A stretch of 13,189 nt of DNA from Actinomycetes bacterium (lineage in GTDB: Bacteria > Actinomycetota > Coriobacteriia > Coriobacteriales > Eggerthellaceae): assembly GCA_023395755.1 (NCBI GenBank), contig JAEWYG010000208.1, forward strand, positions 1 to 13,189. Reading direction: 5' to 3'. How positions within the stretch are numbered: position 1 is the first letter of the stretch; every line of letters starts with the position of its first letter. This document shows positions 6,889 through 12,994 of the stretch, piece by piece. A program made the position numbers and the translations under genes. Under the pieces are notes generated by a model. It ran no database searches, had not been told where the DNA came from, and saw only the letters and a list, made by a program, of their open reading frames with translations.

Positions 6889-8260
6889 AACCTGCGCAAG
6901 CCTCACCTCGCGCTGCTTGGTTATCGTGCTCGCCTTTGTTGTTTTAGTGCTTGCTGCAGTATTGGGTATCAACGCAGAGGTAGACCGGCAGCTATCTATT
7001 GCGTTCCCTTCTCTGGAAACGGTGCTCCAGCATGATGATGCCCTCATGGACGACCGTTTTGACCTGTTGGCTTCTCGCGATCTCGCTAATTGCGAAATCG
7101 TTATTTTTGACGATAAAGGTACTCGTCTCTATGCTTCGAGCCGCGCCATTGCCGACGACATTAGTTTTGCTACTGTTGAAGCTATGGGAGAATCGGATGT
7201 AATCGAGATGACCGACTTTGCTGGCATGCTGGATAGTATGGTGCAGAGATACGACTATGAAACCGGAGAAGGTGCATCCCGTACCCTCATTGTGGCATCG
7301 CCTGTGGCGAATGAAGCCTCGTTTGAGCGCGTTACCGACAGTATTGGTCGGTTATGGTTGATGATTATCCCCCTTGTTGGTGTGCTTGCCCTCTGTTGTC
7401 AGTTGCTCCTTGCGCGCATGATACGCAACGCTGTTCGTCCGCTTGATGCTGCATTTGAGGCCTATCGCAACGAAGGTAAAGTACCCAATCAAACTGCCAT
7501 CGTGCCAACCGAGCTCCGGCCTTCACTCGAAGGGTTTGCCAGTCTTGCGCGACAGCTTGATACCGCCCGACTTGAAAAGCAACGCCTCATTGCCGATGCT
7601 TCTCACGATCTGAAGACACCCCTTACGGTTATCAAGGGTTATGCGCAAGCTCTCGACGATGGAATTGTGCCACCCGAGAGACAATCTGCTTACTTAAAGG
7701 CTATCGTCAGCCGATCAACAAAGGCGGCTGACCTCATTGACGCACTGTTCTCCTTTGCCAAGATGGATCATCCCGATTTTTCCGCAGCTTGCGTACGCAA
7801 AGATGTCGGTGAACTCGTTAAAACCATTGCCGACGACAAGCGTCTTGATGTAGAACAAGCTGGGTGCATATTGGACTATCGCATCGGAGCAGGTTCGCTT
7901 TTTGCAAGCGTCGATACTGATCTTATGATGCGTTTGGCGAGTAACCTGATCGACAATGCCTGCAAGCATAATCCACTCGGTACGCGCATCGAAATTGGTT
8001 GTGAACGAGTGGGGGAGGGTGTGACGCTCTATGTGGCAGATGATGGAGTGGGAATCCCCGATAGCTTGAAAGAGGGTGCGTTCGAGCCGTTTGTTACCAA
8101 CGATGAGGCACGTTCGACCGGCGCTGGTACGGGTTTGGGCCTCTCTATTGCCCGACGTTGTGCCGAAGTCTGCGGAGGTACCATCGCTTTTGCTGAACAC
8201 CCTCGTGTGCCGTTTACCACTGAAGTTGTTGTGGTGTTTCCTGCGCTTGATAATGTCTGA
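6875..8260 (+). CDS. Membrane sensor histidine kinase
   Basis: This is a sensor kinase of 461 residues from TTG 6875, chosen because the open frame further upstream lies inside the regulator gene and a G-rich stretch (6864-6867) is suitably placed. Two transmembrane segments (about 13-32 and 160-178) bracket a roughly 125-residue extracytoplasmic sensor domain with no recognised fold. A short HAMP-like linker leads to the H-box DASHDLKTPLTVIKGY with His244. The catalytic domain shows the N-box LIDNACKHN, the G1 motif DDGVGIP and the G2 motif GTGLGLSIARR. It should autophosphorylate on His244 and pass the phosphate to Asp52 of the preceding regulator. The 14-bp gene overlap supports the pairing. 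The signal sensed is unknown. Confidence 0.95.
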   Translation: MSPIKTCASLTSRCLVIVLAFVVLVLAAVLGINAEVDRQLSIAFPSLETVLQHDDALMDDRFDLLASRDLANCEIVIFDDKGTRLYASSRAIADDISFATVEAMGESDVIEMTDFAGMLDSMVQRYDYETGEGASRTLIVASPVANEASFERVTDSIGRLWLMIIPLVGVLALCCQLLLARMIRNAVRPLDAAFEAYRNEGKVPNQTAIVPTELRPSLEGFASLARQLDTARLEKQRLIADASHDLKTPLTVIKGYAQALDDGIVPPERQSAYLKAIVSRSTKAADLIDALFSFAKMDHPDFSAACVRKDVGELVKTIADDKRLDVEQAGCILDYRIGAGSLFASVDTDLMMRLASNLIDNACKHNPLGTRIEIGCERVGEGVTLYVADDGVGIPDSLKEGAFEPFVTNDEARSTGAGTGLGLSIARRCAEVCGGTIAFAEHPRVPFTTEVVVVFPALDNV

Positions 8261-8304
8261 TAAAGAGGACTGCTTTTTAATGTTGCTACCACTCGCCGGT
8301 CGTT

Positions 8305-8333
8305 TTGATTAAATGATACTAAATATATATCAT
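8305..8333 (+). promoter_or_regulatory. Probable promoter of the marR-pirin-nitroreductase operon
   Basis: TTGATT (8305-8310) and TATCAT (8328-8333) are spaced by 17 bp, in a clearly A+T-rich stretch between two operons. The -10 region is also the right arm of an inverted repeat, AATGATA (8312-8318) and TATCATT (8328-8334), which could bind a regulator. Predicted transcription start is near 8340, just ahead of the operator-like palindrome. Confidence 0.5.
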
Positions 8334-8355
8334 TCTTAGCAGCCACTTGTTAGAA

Positions 8356-8373
8356 TATCTCTAGTTAGAGATA
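8356..8373. promoter_or_regulatory. Operator-like perfect palindrome, probable MarR autoregulatory site
   Basis: TATCTCTA (8356-8363) and TAGAGATA (8366-8373) form a perfect 8+8 bp inverted repeat around GT. It lies 11 bp before the GTG start of the MarR gene and downstream of the likely promoter, so a bound repressor would block transcription. The half site TATCTC/GAGATA resembles, from memory, operators of the quinone-responsive MarR repressor MhqR of Bacillus. Confidence 0.7.
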
Positions 8374-8384
8374 AGGGAGGTATA

Positions 8385-8819
8385 GTGGCAAAGCTGGAAC
8401 TAAAAGCGCTTATAGGACTTCATCGAACGGTTAATGCAATCGATCGGGAATCTGCTCGTGTCTGTTCGGCGGCAGGCCTTACTCTGGGCCAATTTGCTGT
8501 GCTTGAAGCGCTGTTCCACAAGGGAGACCTTACGGTTGGCCAAGTTCAGGAGAAGATTTTGAGTACCAGTGGCACCATCCCCCTTATTGTCGGGAACCTC
8601 GAAAAGCAAGGTTATCTTATTCGACAGCGCGACGAAGTCGATAAGAGATGTCGTATTCTCCACCTTACGCAGAAAGGCAAAGAGGTGGTGGAGCGTGTTT
8701 TTCCCGGCAATGAAAAGGTAATCATTGAAGCAACTTCGTGTTGGTCCGATGAGGAAAAGCAACAATTAGTATCCCTTTTGGAGAAGTTTGGAGGTTGTCA
8801 ACGTGAAAAGAACCGTTAA
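8385..8819 (+). CDS. MarR-family transcriptional repressor, possibly MhqR-like
   Basis: This is a 144-residue regulator starting at GTG 8385 behind a strong ribosome binding site (GGGAGG, 8375-8380). It is a winged helix-turn-helix protein: the recognition-helix region includes EKILSTSGTIPLIVGNLEKQ (56-75), followed by the wing with R..DEVDKRCRILHLTQKG (79-96). Such proteins act as dimers on palindromic sites, and an 18-bp palindrome lies just upstream, so negative autoregulation is likely. It is followed, with a 17-bp overlap, by pirin and then a nitroreductase. This set is reminiscent of quinone/electrophile-responsive MhqR regulons, which include nitroreductases. The inducer is inferred and not visible. 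No conserved single Cys of the OhrR type stands out at the N-terminus. Confidence 0.93.
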   Translation: MAKLELKALIGLHRTVNAIDRESARVCSAAGLTLGQFAVLEALFHKGDLTVGQVQEKILSTSGTIPLIVGNLEKQGYLIRQRDEVDKRCRILHLTQKGKEVVERVFPGNEKVIIEATSCWSDEEKQQLVSLLEKFGGCQREKNR

Positions 8820-9645
8820 GTCTGTCGTTCGCGGACGCCGTACCATCGATGGGGCGGGGGTGAGCTTGGTGCGCGTGTTGGGTGGTGACACTGCCGAGGA
8901 CTTCGATCCTATTCTTATGTTGGATTCGTTTGATAGCACCAATCCCGAAGATTATCGTGCGGGGTTTCCCTTGCATCCACATCGCGGCATTGAGACCATT
9001 AGCTATGTGGTGGAAGGTGCCATGAAGCATCGCGATAGCCTGGGAAACGAGGCAACCGTTGGCGATGGTGAGGTGCAGTGGATGTGCGCAGGGTCGGGTA
9101 TTTTGCACGAAGAGATGATTCCTGCTGCTGGGCGTTTGCTGGGAGTGCAGTTGTGGCTCAATCTGCCCGCGAAAGATAAGATGTGCGCACCGACCTACCA
9201 CAGCATTACACGGGACCACATTCCGGAAGTTGCGCTTGAGCGCGGATATGTGCGTGTTTTAGCGGGTCGCTTCCGTGAAGCGGAAGGCTATTGCGGATAT
9301 CATGTGCCGCTTACCTACTACGACATTGCGCTCGAACCGGGCGAGCGCCTTGAGTTGGCCACTGATCCATGCCATGCAGTCATGGTGTTTACTCTTCTGG
9401 GCGATGCCGTAGTTGCGGGGCAGCTGGTAGCCGAGAAGACGGCTGCGCGGCTTTCCGAAGGCGACTCTCTTGAACTTGAGGCTGGCAAGAATCCGGTGCG
9501 TCTTTTGTTTATGAGCGCGCCTGCTTTGGATGAACCTGTTGTGTGGGGTGGTCCGATTGTTATGAATACCGAAGAAGAGCTCGAGCGGGCGTACGACGAA
9601 CTGCAAAAGGGAACGTTCCTGAAAAGCAAAATTGCAGTTCAATAA
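8803..9645 (+). CDS. Pirin family protein
   Basis: This is a 280-residue bicupin protein. I chose GTG 8803 because GGAGG lies 8 nt ahead; the in-frame TTG at 8788 has no comparable site. The N-terminal cupin carries the expected metal ligands: His58 and His60 in LHPHRGIETISYV, and His102 and Glu104 in GILHEEMIP, which match the His-His-His-Glu iron site of pirins. Bacterial pirins are non-heme iron proteins; some have quercetinase activity and some act in stress response or bind other proteins. The gene overlaps the MarR gene by 17 bp and is 46 bp before the nitroreductase, so it is probably controlled by the MarR repressor. A role in oxidising or detoxifying aromatic/quinone compounds fits the context but is unproven. 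Confidence 0.95.
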   Translation: MKRTVKSVVRGRRTIDGAGVSLVRVLGGDTAEDFDPILMLDSFDSTNPEDYRAGFPLHPHRGIETISYVVEGAMKHRDSLGNEATVGDGEVQWMCAGSGILHEEMIPAAGRLLGVQLWLNLPAKDKMCAPTYHSITRDHIPEVALERGYVRVLAGRFREAEGYCGYHVPLTYYDIALEPGERLELATDPCHAVMVFTLLGDAVVAGQLVAEKTAARLSEGDSLELEAGKNPVRLLFMSAPALDEPVVWGGPIVMNTEEELERAYDELQKGTFLKSKIAVQ

Positions 9646-9691
9646 CCATAAGGCTCGTTAACATAAAGACCGATAAGAAAAGGAGCAAATT

Positions 9692-10264
9692 GTGGATATC
9701 GTAGAGTCTCTGAAGAGAAGGCGGACTTACTACAATATTAATGACGCGTTGTCGGTGTCAGATGAAGAGGTAGTAGCCCTAGTGAAGGAGCTTACTGAAC
9801 TCGTTCCCGATGCTTTCAACATGAAGAGTTCACGGGTGGTTGTAGCGCTGGGTAATCAGAATAACGCGCTATGGGATGTTATCTATGATGCGTTTGGCGG
9901 CAAGGTTGCTCGTGAGAAGATCGATGGATTCAGTTCCGGACGTGGGACGGTTCTCTTTTTTATCGATGACGACACGGTGAGGGGTATGCAGGATCAGTTT
10001 GCTTCTTATGCCGACAATTTTCCCGGTTGGGCTTTGCAGGCAAGTGGCATGCTTCAGATATCAATTTGGAGCGGTTTGCGTGAGTTGGGTATTGGTGCGT
10101 CGCTGCAGCACTACAACCCTGTCATTGACGATGCCGTACATGCTCTCTTTGAGGTACCTGCCTCATATCGACTTGTCGCCCAAATGCCTTTTGGTGGTAT
10201 TGGTGAAGAGCCTCCGGCAAAAGAACGGGAGGACATCGAACGCCGTGTTGTCGTAAAGCGGTAA
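9692..10264 (+). CDS. Nitroreductase family protein (Frm2/Hbn1-like)
   Basis: This is a 190-residue protein starting at GTG 9692 behind AGGAG (9682-9686). The N-terminal KRRRTYYNI, the segment PDAFNMKSSRVVV (39-51), the central DNFPGWALQASGMLQ (108-122), GLRELGIGASLQHYNPVID (128-146) and a C-terminal MPFGGIGEEP are typical of the short FMN-dependent nitroreductases related to yeast Frm2 and Hbn1. The expected activity is NAD(P)H-dependent two-electron reduction of nitroaromatics or quinones as a homodimer in the cytoplasm. It closes the MarR-pirin-nitroreductase operon, and terminator-like hairpins follow within 20 bp. Its physiological substrate cannot be inferred. Confidence 0.94.
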   Translation: MDIVESLKRRRTYYNINDALSVSDEEVVALVKELTELVPDAFNMKSSRVVVALGNQNNALWDVIYDAFGGKVAREKIDGFSSGRGTVLFFIDDDTVRGMQDQFASYADNFPGWALQASGMLQISIWSGLRELGIGASLQHYNPVIDDAVHALFEVPASYRLVAQMPFGGIGEEPPAKEREDIERRVVVKR

Positions 10265-10283
10265 TGCGCGTGTATATTGGCCG

Positions 10284-10311
10284 TCGAGAGTGATGTAGGT
10301 GTCACTCTCGA
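10284..10311 (+). terminator. Hairpin after the nitroreductase gene, terminator-like
   Basis: A perfect 10-bp stem, TCGAGAGTGA (10284-10293) and TCACTCTCGA (10302-10311), surrounds an 8-nt loop and lies 20 bp after the stop codon. It has no T-tract on either strand, so factor-independent termination is uncertain. Confidence 0.4.
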
Positions 10312-10327
10312 TGTGCTGTAATGCTGA

Positions 10328-10369
10328 AACGCCCTTATCATCGTACGAAATGGCGACAATAAGGGCGTT
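10328..10369. terminator. Second hairpin, possible terminator
   Basis: AACGCCCTTAT (10328-10338) pairs perfectly with ATAAGGGCGTT (10359-10369) across a 20-nt loop. No T-run follows on either strand. It may be a terminator backing up the first hairpin or a structured remnant at the edge of the mobile DNA. Confidence 0.35.
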
Positions 10370-10404
10370 AAATAGTAAAATATGGCGATTTTAATGACCT
10401 GAAT

Positions 10405-10521
10405 TTATTCCCACTCAATTGTTAAGAAAATCCCCTCAGTCGTCTTAATTCCTTTCAGTCGCTCCAGTTCGGAGAATAAATGGCTCAGAGAACTGTTTAT
10501 GTTGCAAATACGACAAAACTT
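10405..10521 (-). pseudogene. Short C-terminal-like protein remnant, unknown
   Basis: On the - strand, 38 codons run open between an in-frame TGA and a TAA stop at 10405-10407. The product reads well as protein (for example SHLFSELERLKGIKTTEG) but has no start codon context. It could be the tail of a lost gene, perhaps a transposase. I cannot assign a family, and chance is not excluded. Confidence 0.2.
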
Positions 10522-10558
10522 TCAAACTCAAAACGAACTCACTTTTTCGAGGGTGATT

Positions 10559-10588
10559 TATTCCCCTATTGCAAGCGGTAGGGGAATA
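10559..10588. repeat. Perfect inverted repeat (hairpin)
   Basis: TATTCCCCTA (10559-10568) and TAGGGGAATA (10579-10588) form a 10-bp perfect stem with a 10-nt loop. No T-tract follows. It lies in decayed DNA outside the IS150-like remnant and may be a relic of another element. Confidence 0.5.
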
Positions 10589-10634
10589 GTAAAACCGCAC
10601 ACCAGGTCTTTCTTTTTGCGTATTGCACGCTAGT

Positions 10635-10990
10635 TGACCCGCAGTTCCACGATTGATGACGTGAGTACGTTTTTCCGTATCCATTTCACGCGACCACTCC
10701 CAGGATCGATTCACGATATTCGATCGGAGACAAACCGCCTAAGCCCATCTTAATACGTTTGTTGTTGTACCACCATATATACTCATCGAGCCTCCCAAGA
10801 AAATCTTTGAGGCTCTCGAACTGCTCTCCATAAAAGAACTCGGTCTTAAGGTGTCCGAAGAACGACTCCGCGGGAGCGTTATCGAGGCAATTACCGCGCC
10901 TTGACATAGATTGGGTACAGCCAAGCTGTTCAAGGAGGGTTTGATAGGCAATATGCTGATACTGAAAACCTTGGTCGCTGTTAAGCCGAA
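10635..10990 (-). mobile_element. IS3-family (IS150-like) insertion sequence remnant, right end
   Basis: The 3' part of an IS3-family transposase gene (10686-10990) plus about 50 bp of downstream DNA that could reach a terminus at TGACCCGCAGTT (10635-10646 on the + strand, TG-type end). The end is inferred from comparison with the TGATTCTGCCCCGC end of the other IS at 12995. The remaining 5' portion of the element is missing at the palindrome at 10974-11007. Confidence 0.55.
10686..10990 (-). pseudogene. IS3-family (IS150-like) transposase, C-terminal fragment
   Basis: About 100 codons encode the C-terminal catalytic part of an OrfB-type DDE transposase. The frame continues upstream of the first ATG (10907) and reads SDQGFQYQHIAYQTLL and then CTQSMSRRGNCLDNAPAESF. 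The Asp of SDQG and the Glu of PAESF are separated by exactly 35 residues, the D(35)E spacing of the IS3 family. YIWWYNNKRIKMGLGGLSPIEY is the usual C-terminal end. The first catalytic Asp, the N-terminal half and OrfA are missing, so it cannot be functional alone. Homology stops at the 34-bp palindrome, beyond which the recombinase element begins, so the gene was probably broken by that insertion or by a deletion. Confidence 0.9.
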
Positions 10991-11007
10991 TTCGGTTTAA
11001 CAGCGAC
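10974..11007. repeat. 34-bp near-perfect palindrome at the IS/recombinase-element junction
   Basis: Arms GTCGCTGTTAAGCCGAA (10974-10990) and TTCGGTTTAACAGCGAC (10991-11007) pair at 16 of 17 positions; the exception is G10985 opposite T10996. The left arm is transposase coding sequence (codons of RLNSD on the - strand). The right arm belongs to the other side of the junction. Size and symmetry resemble a tyrosine-recombinase core site, with two inverted binding arms around a short centre. Confidence 0.75.
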
Positions 11008-11014
11008 TATGCCG

Positions 11015-11079
11015 ATAAAAACGCTAAGCCGAGGAATACCTTTCCCATTCGAGAATCGCTGCAAACCGCGGCTTAGCGT
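11015..11079 (-). terminator. Probable factor-independent terminator of the recombinase operon
   Basis: Read on the - strand, ACGCTAAGCCG (11079-11069) pairs perfectly with CGGCTTAGCGT (11031-11021), with two more G-C pairs after one mismatch. The 3' arm runs straight into a T-tract (GTTTTTATC). The loop is long, about 35 nt. It starts 7 bp after the recombinase stop. It may also belong to the terminal repeat structure of the element. Confidence 0.6.
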
Positions 11080-11085
11080 CATGCA

Positions 11086-12129
11086 TCAACGAAGGCTGTA
11101 GAGCGCCTCGAGCTTCTCATCCGACAGCCAATCCGCAGCCTGCACCATCGCGGCCGGCGACGCTGCAGCCATCGCCTTTGCCATCATATCGGTAGTCGCA
11201 AAAGCGTAGAAGGCCGATGTCGTCGACATGCTCTCGTGGCCGAGCAGCTGCATGATCAGCGGCAGTGGCACTCCTTGTTTGTAGAGATCCATCGCCTTGG
11301 TCTTGCGCATCATATGGCAGTGCAGGTTATCCGGCATCGATACACACGATTCCCGCGCGATGAGCCCCGCCTGCTTCAGAACGGCGGAAACCGCATCGGC
11401 CGACAGCTTGACGGGCACACCGTCGTGTAAGCTGTAGAACAGAGGTCTTGCAGCGGAAAGCCTGCGGCGGTCCGAATGGAACTCATCAAGGTATATCCGC
11501 AAGTGATCGACGGTCTTGTCCCCCAATGGAACCACCCTAGTCTTGGCACCCTTGCCCGTCAGGTTTATATGCGCGGGCTTAGTAAGTGAGATATCCCCAA
11601 GGCATGCATCGGTTATCTCCGATACCCGGGCCGCCAAGTCGTAAAGTAGGATGAGCAGCATGCGGTTACGGCGCGACTTCGCCGTTCTGCCGTCATACGC
11701 CGCAAGCAGTTCGCCGGTCTCATCCTCGCGCAGATATTCGATTGGTTTCTTCGGCGCCGACGGTGCCTTCAATGATTCTGCCCCATCGTAGAGTGCGGCA
11801 AGTTCGATATCTTCATCAGCGCAGTATTTGAGGAAGGCCTTCACGGACGTTAGCCTCAGTCCCACGGTTTTTGGCTTGTATTCCTTCTGCTCCTGCATCC
11901 ATTTGAGCCATTCTTTGATATAGCCGCGCTCGAGGCAGTCGAATGCGATGTCCTTGCGCTTGATCCCCTTGGCCTCGACGAGAAACGTTATGAAGCATTC
12001 GAGCGATATGCGGTACGCTTCCACGGTCTTGGGCGATAGGCGCCGGACCTTCGGCATATAATCATGCAGATAATCTCTCGCGAACCCCCAAAAGGCTGCT
12101 GCACCCGTCCTCGCATTCCTTTTAGGCAT
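11086..12129 (-). CDS. Tyrosine recombinase/integrase, RitC-like
   Basis: This is a 347-residue site-specific recombinase. An N-terminal SAM-like core-binding domain (about 14-110, with LSPKTVEAYR and YKPKTVGLRLTSVKAFLKY) precedes the catalytic domain (about 128-330). The catalytic set is Arg168 (AARVSEI), Lys193 or Lys196 (TGKGAKTR), His272 and Arg275 (HMMR), His298 (LLGHES) and the nucleophile Tyr308 (SAFYAF), so it looks active. Its ATG overlaps the end of the upstream recombinase gene by 8 bp (ATGCCTAA), a sign of coupled translation. Such a gene in tandem with a second, different recombinase is typical of RIT elements, in which the proteins are thought to act together. A terminator-like hairpin follows the stop. 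Confidence 0.9.
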   Translation of the reverse strand: MPKRNARTGAAAFWGFARDYLHDYMPKVRRLSPKTVEAYRISLECFITFLVEAKGIKRKDIAFDCLERGYIKEWLKWMQEQKEYKPKTVGLRLTSVKAFLKYCADEDIELAALYDGAESLKAPSAPKKPIEYLREDETGELLAAYDGRTAKSRRNRMLLILLYDLAARVSEITDACLGDISLTKPAHINLTGKGAKTRVVPLGDKTVDHLRIYLDEFHSDRRRLSAARPLFYSLHDGVPVKLSADAVSAVLKQAGLIARESCVSMPDNLHCHMMRKTKAMDLYKQGVPLPLIMQLLGHESMSTTSAFYAFATTDMMAKAMAAASPAAMVQAADWLSDEKLEALYSLR

Positions 12130-12994
12130 CGAAGCCCACCTCCGGTATCACGGATTCACAATCGCGGACCATATCGGCATAGCCCGCCATGAAGTCGGGG
12201 GATGTGTGTACATAATAGTAGGTGCTCTCGAAGGTCGCATGTCCCATGTACTTGGCGAGATACGGCAGCATAGCCTCGATGTTCTTTCCTTCGCCGGCCC
12301 AGCGTTCGATGTTGGCGTAGGCGAAGTGGTGCCGCAGGTCGTACGGTCTCGGACGTTTGCCGTCCTTCTGCCTCGGCAGCCCGGCAATATCCCAGATGTG
12401 GTTGAAAGTGACACCAACTGAGCATGGGCTCACGGGATTGCCTGTCGCAGTGACGAAGAACGCTTTGCGGCCGGCGCCGAAGATATCGGTCGTCGCGCAA
12501 TCGCATTCAGCAATCATCGCGGCTACCTCGTCGGTGATGGCGAGGCGTCGCGACCGATTACCCTTCGAACAAAGGATTTCGATGTAGCCGTTGTTGAGAT
12601 CGACGTTGTCGACGGAGAGCCTACGAACCTCGCATGTACGCAGCCCACATGAATGCATGAGTCCGAAGAAGCATCTCGCCTCCCATTCCCAAGGCGACTT
12701 CATCCTCAACCGCGATGCCGCATCGAAGAACGCATCTATTTCCGTCGATGACAGCAGGTACGGTTTTGTTCGTACCATCTTGGCCTTGAACTCACCAGAT
12801 AAAACATAGGCATCCTTATACCCACTGGTACGCAGATAGCGGCCGAAGTCGCGGATGTAGGACATCCATGTGAGATGGACGCTCGGATGCTCTTCCAGCC
12901 GATGCTTCACCCAGCCCTCGACCGTATCGCGATCGAATCTGAACAAGCCGTTCTCGACGCAGTATTGATCGAACTTCCAAAGGTGCCATTCGCG
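12122..12994 (-). CDS. Tyrosine recombinase/integrase, RitB-like, start removed by an IS
   Basis: The frame encodes a tyrosine recombinase whose first part has been cut off. It stays open upstream of the first usable start (TTG 12946) for 16 codons, reading REWHLWKFDQYCVENG, which fits the core-binding domain. It then crosses straight into the IS3-family end at 12995, where a stop follows within five codons. About 20-30 N-terminal residues are probably lost. Numbered from TTG 12946, the catalytic residues are Arg103 (GLRTCEV), Lys128 (SKGNRSRR), Arg205 and His206 (PYDLRHHFA, with Tyr202 in the place often held by His), His236 (MGHATFE) and Tyr245. A shortened protein from TTG 12946 is possible but its function is doubtful. 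The 3' end overlaps the next recombinase by 8 bp. Confidence 0.85.
   Translation of the reverse strand, partial: REWHLWKFDQYCVENGLFRFDRDTVEGWVKHRLEEHPSVHLTWMSYIRDFGRYLRTSGYKDAYVLSGEFKAKMVRTKPYLLSSTEIDAFFDAASRLRMKSPWEWEARCFFGLMHSCGLRTCEVRRLSVDNVDLNNGYIEILCSKGNRSRRLAITDEVAAMIAECDCATTDIFGAGRKAFFVTATGNPVSPCSVGVTFNHIWDIAGLPRQKDGKRPRPYDLRHHFAYANIERWAGEGKNIEAMLPYLAKYMGHATFESTYYYVHTSPDFMAGYADMVRDCESVIPEVGFDA

Larger units (their letters stand above)
10265..10685. other. Intergenic stretch with hairpins and decayed sequence, no intact gene
   Basis: This stretch of about 420 bp between the nitroreductase and the IS remnant holds three hairpins (10284-10311, 10328-10369, 10559-10588), a 38-codon open remnant on the - strand (10405-10521) and a possible IS terminus near 10635. 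I see no credible start codon with a ribosome binding site and no tRNA. It is A+T-richer than its surroundings and looks like degraded insertion DNA. Confidence 0.6.
11007..12994 (-). mobile_element. RIT-like element (multiple tyrosine recombinases), truncated
   Basis: Two overlapping tyrosine recombinase genes in tandem with no cargo match the ritB-ritC part of 'recombinase in trio' elements. The left limit is set at the palindrome where IS150-like homology ends. The right limit is the IS3-family terminus at 12995. The expected third gene (ritA) is absent from the window; it may lie beyond the IS or be deleted. Base composition looks more G+C-rich than the + strand genes. A Tn554-like transposon is an alternative. 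Confidence 0.6.

Noticed and set aside
8312..8334. Second MarR operator formed by AATGATA/TATCATT
   Set aside because: The arms are short and A+T-rich, the 9-bp spacer is long, and the sequence overlaps the -10 region. It differs from the 8356-8373 palindrome, so I only mention it with the promoter.
10405..10425. C-terminus of GMP synthase (guaA) on the - strand, because the frame ends TIEWE
   Set aside because: Only the last five residues match. The residues before them (TTEGIFL and upstream) do not resemble GuaA, so five residues can be chance.
10284..10588. CRISPR-like array from the series of inverted repeats
   Set aside because: The three hairpins have unrelated sequences and irregular spacing, and no cas genes are nearby.
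10445..10714. 89-codon open frame on the - strand after the IS150-like transposase
   Set aside because: It overlaps the transposase end and the IS terminus in another frame, has no family features, and its region is full of hairpins. It looks like a chance open frame in decayed DNA.
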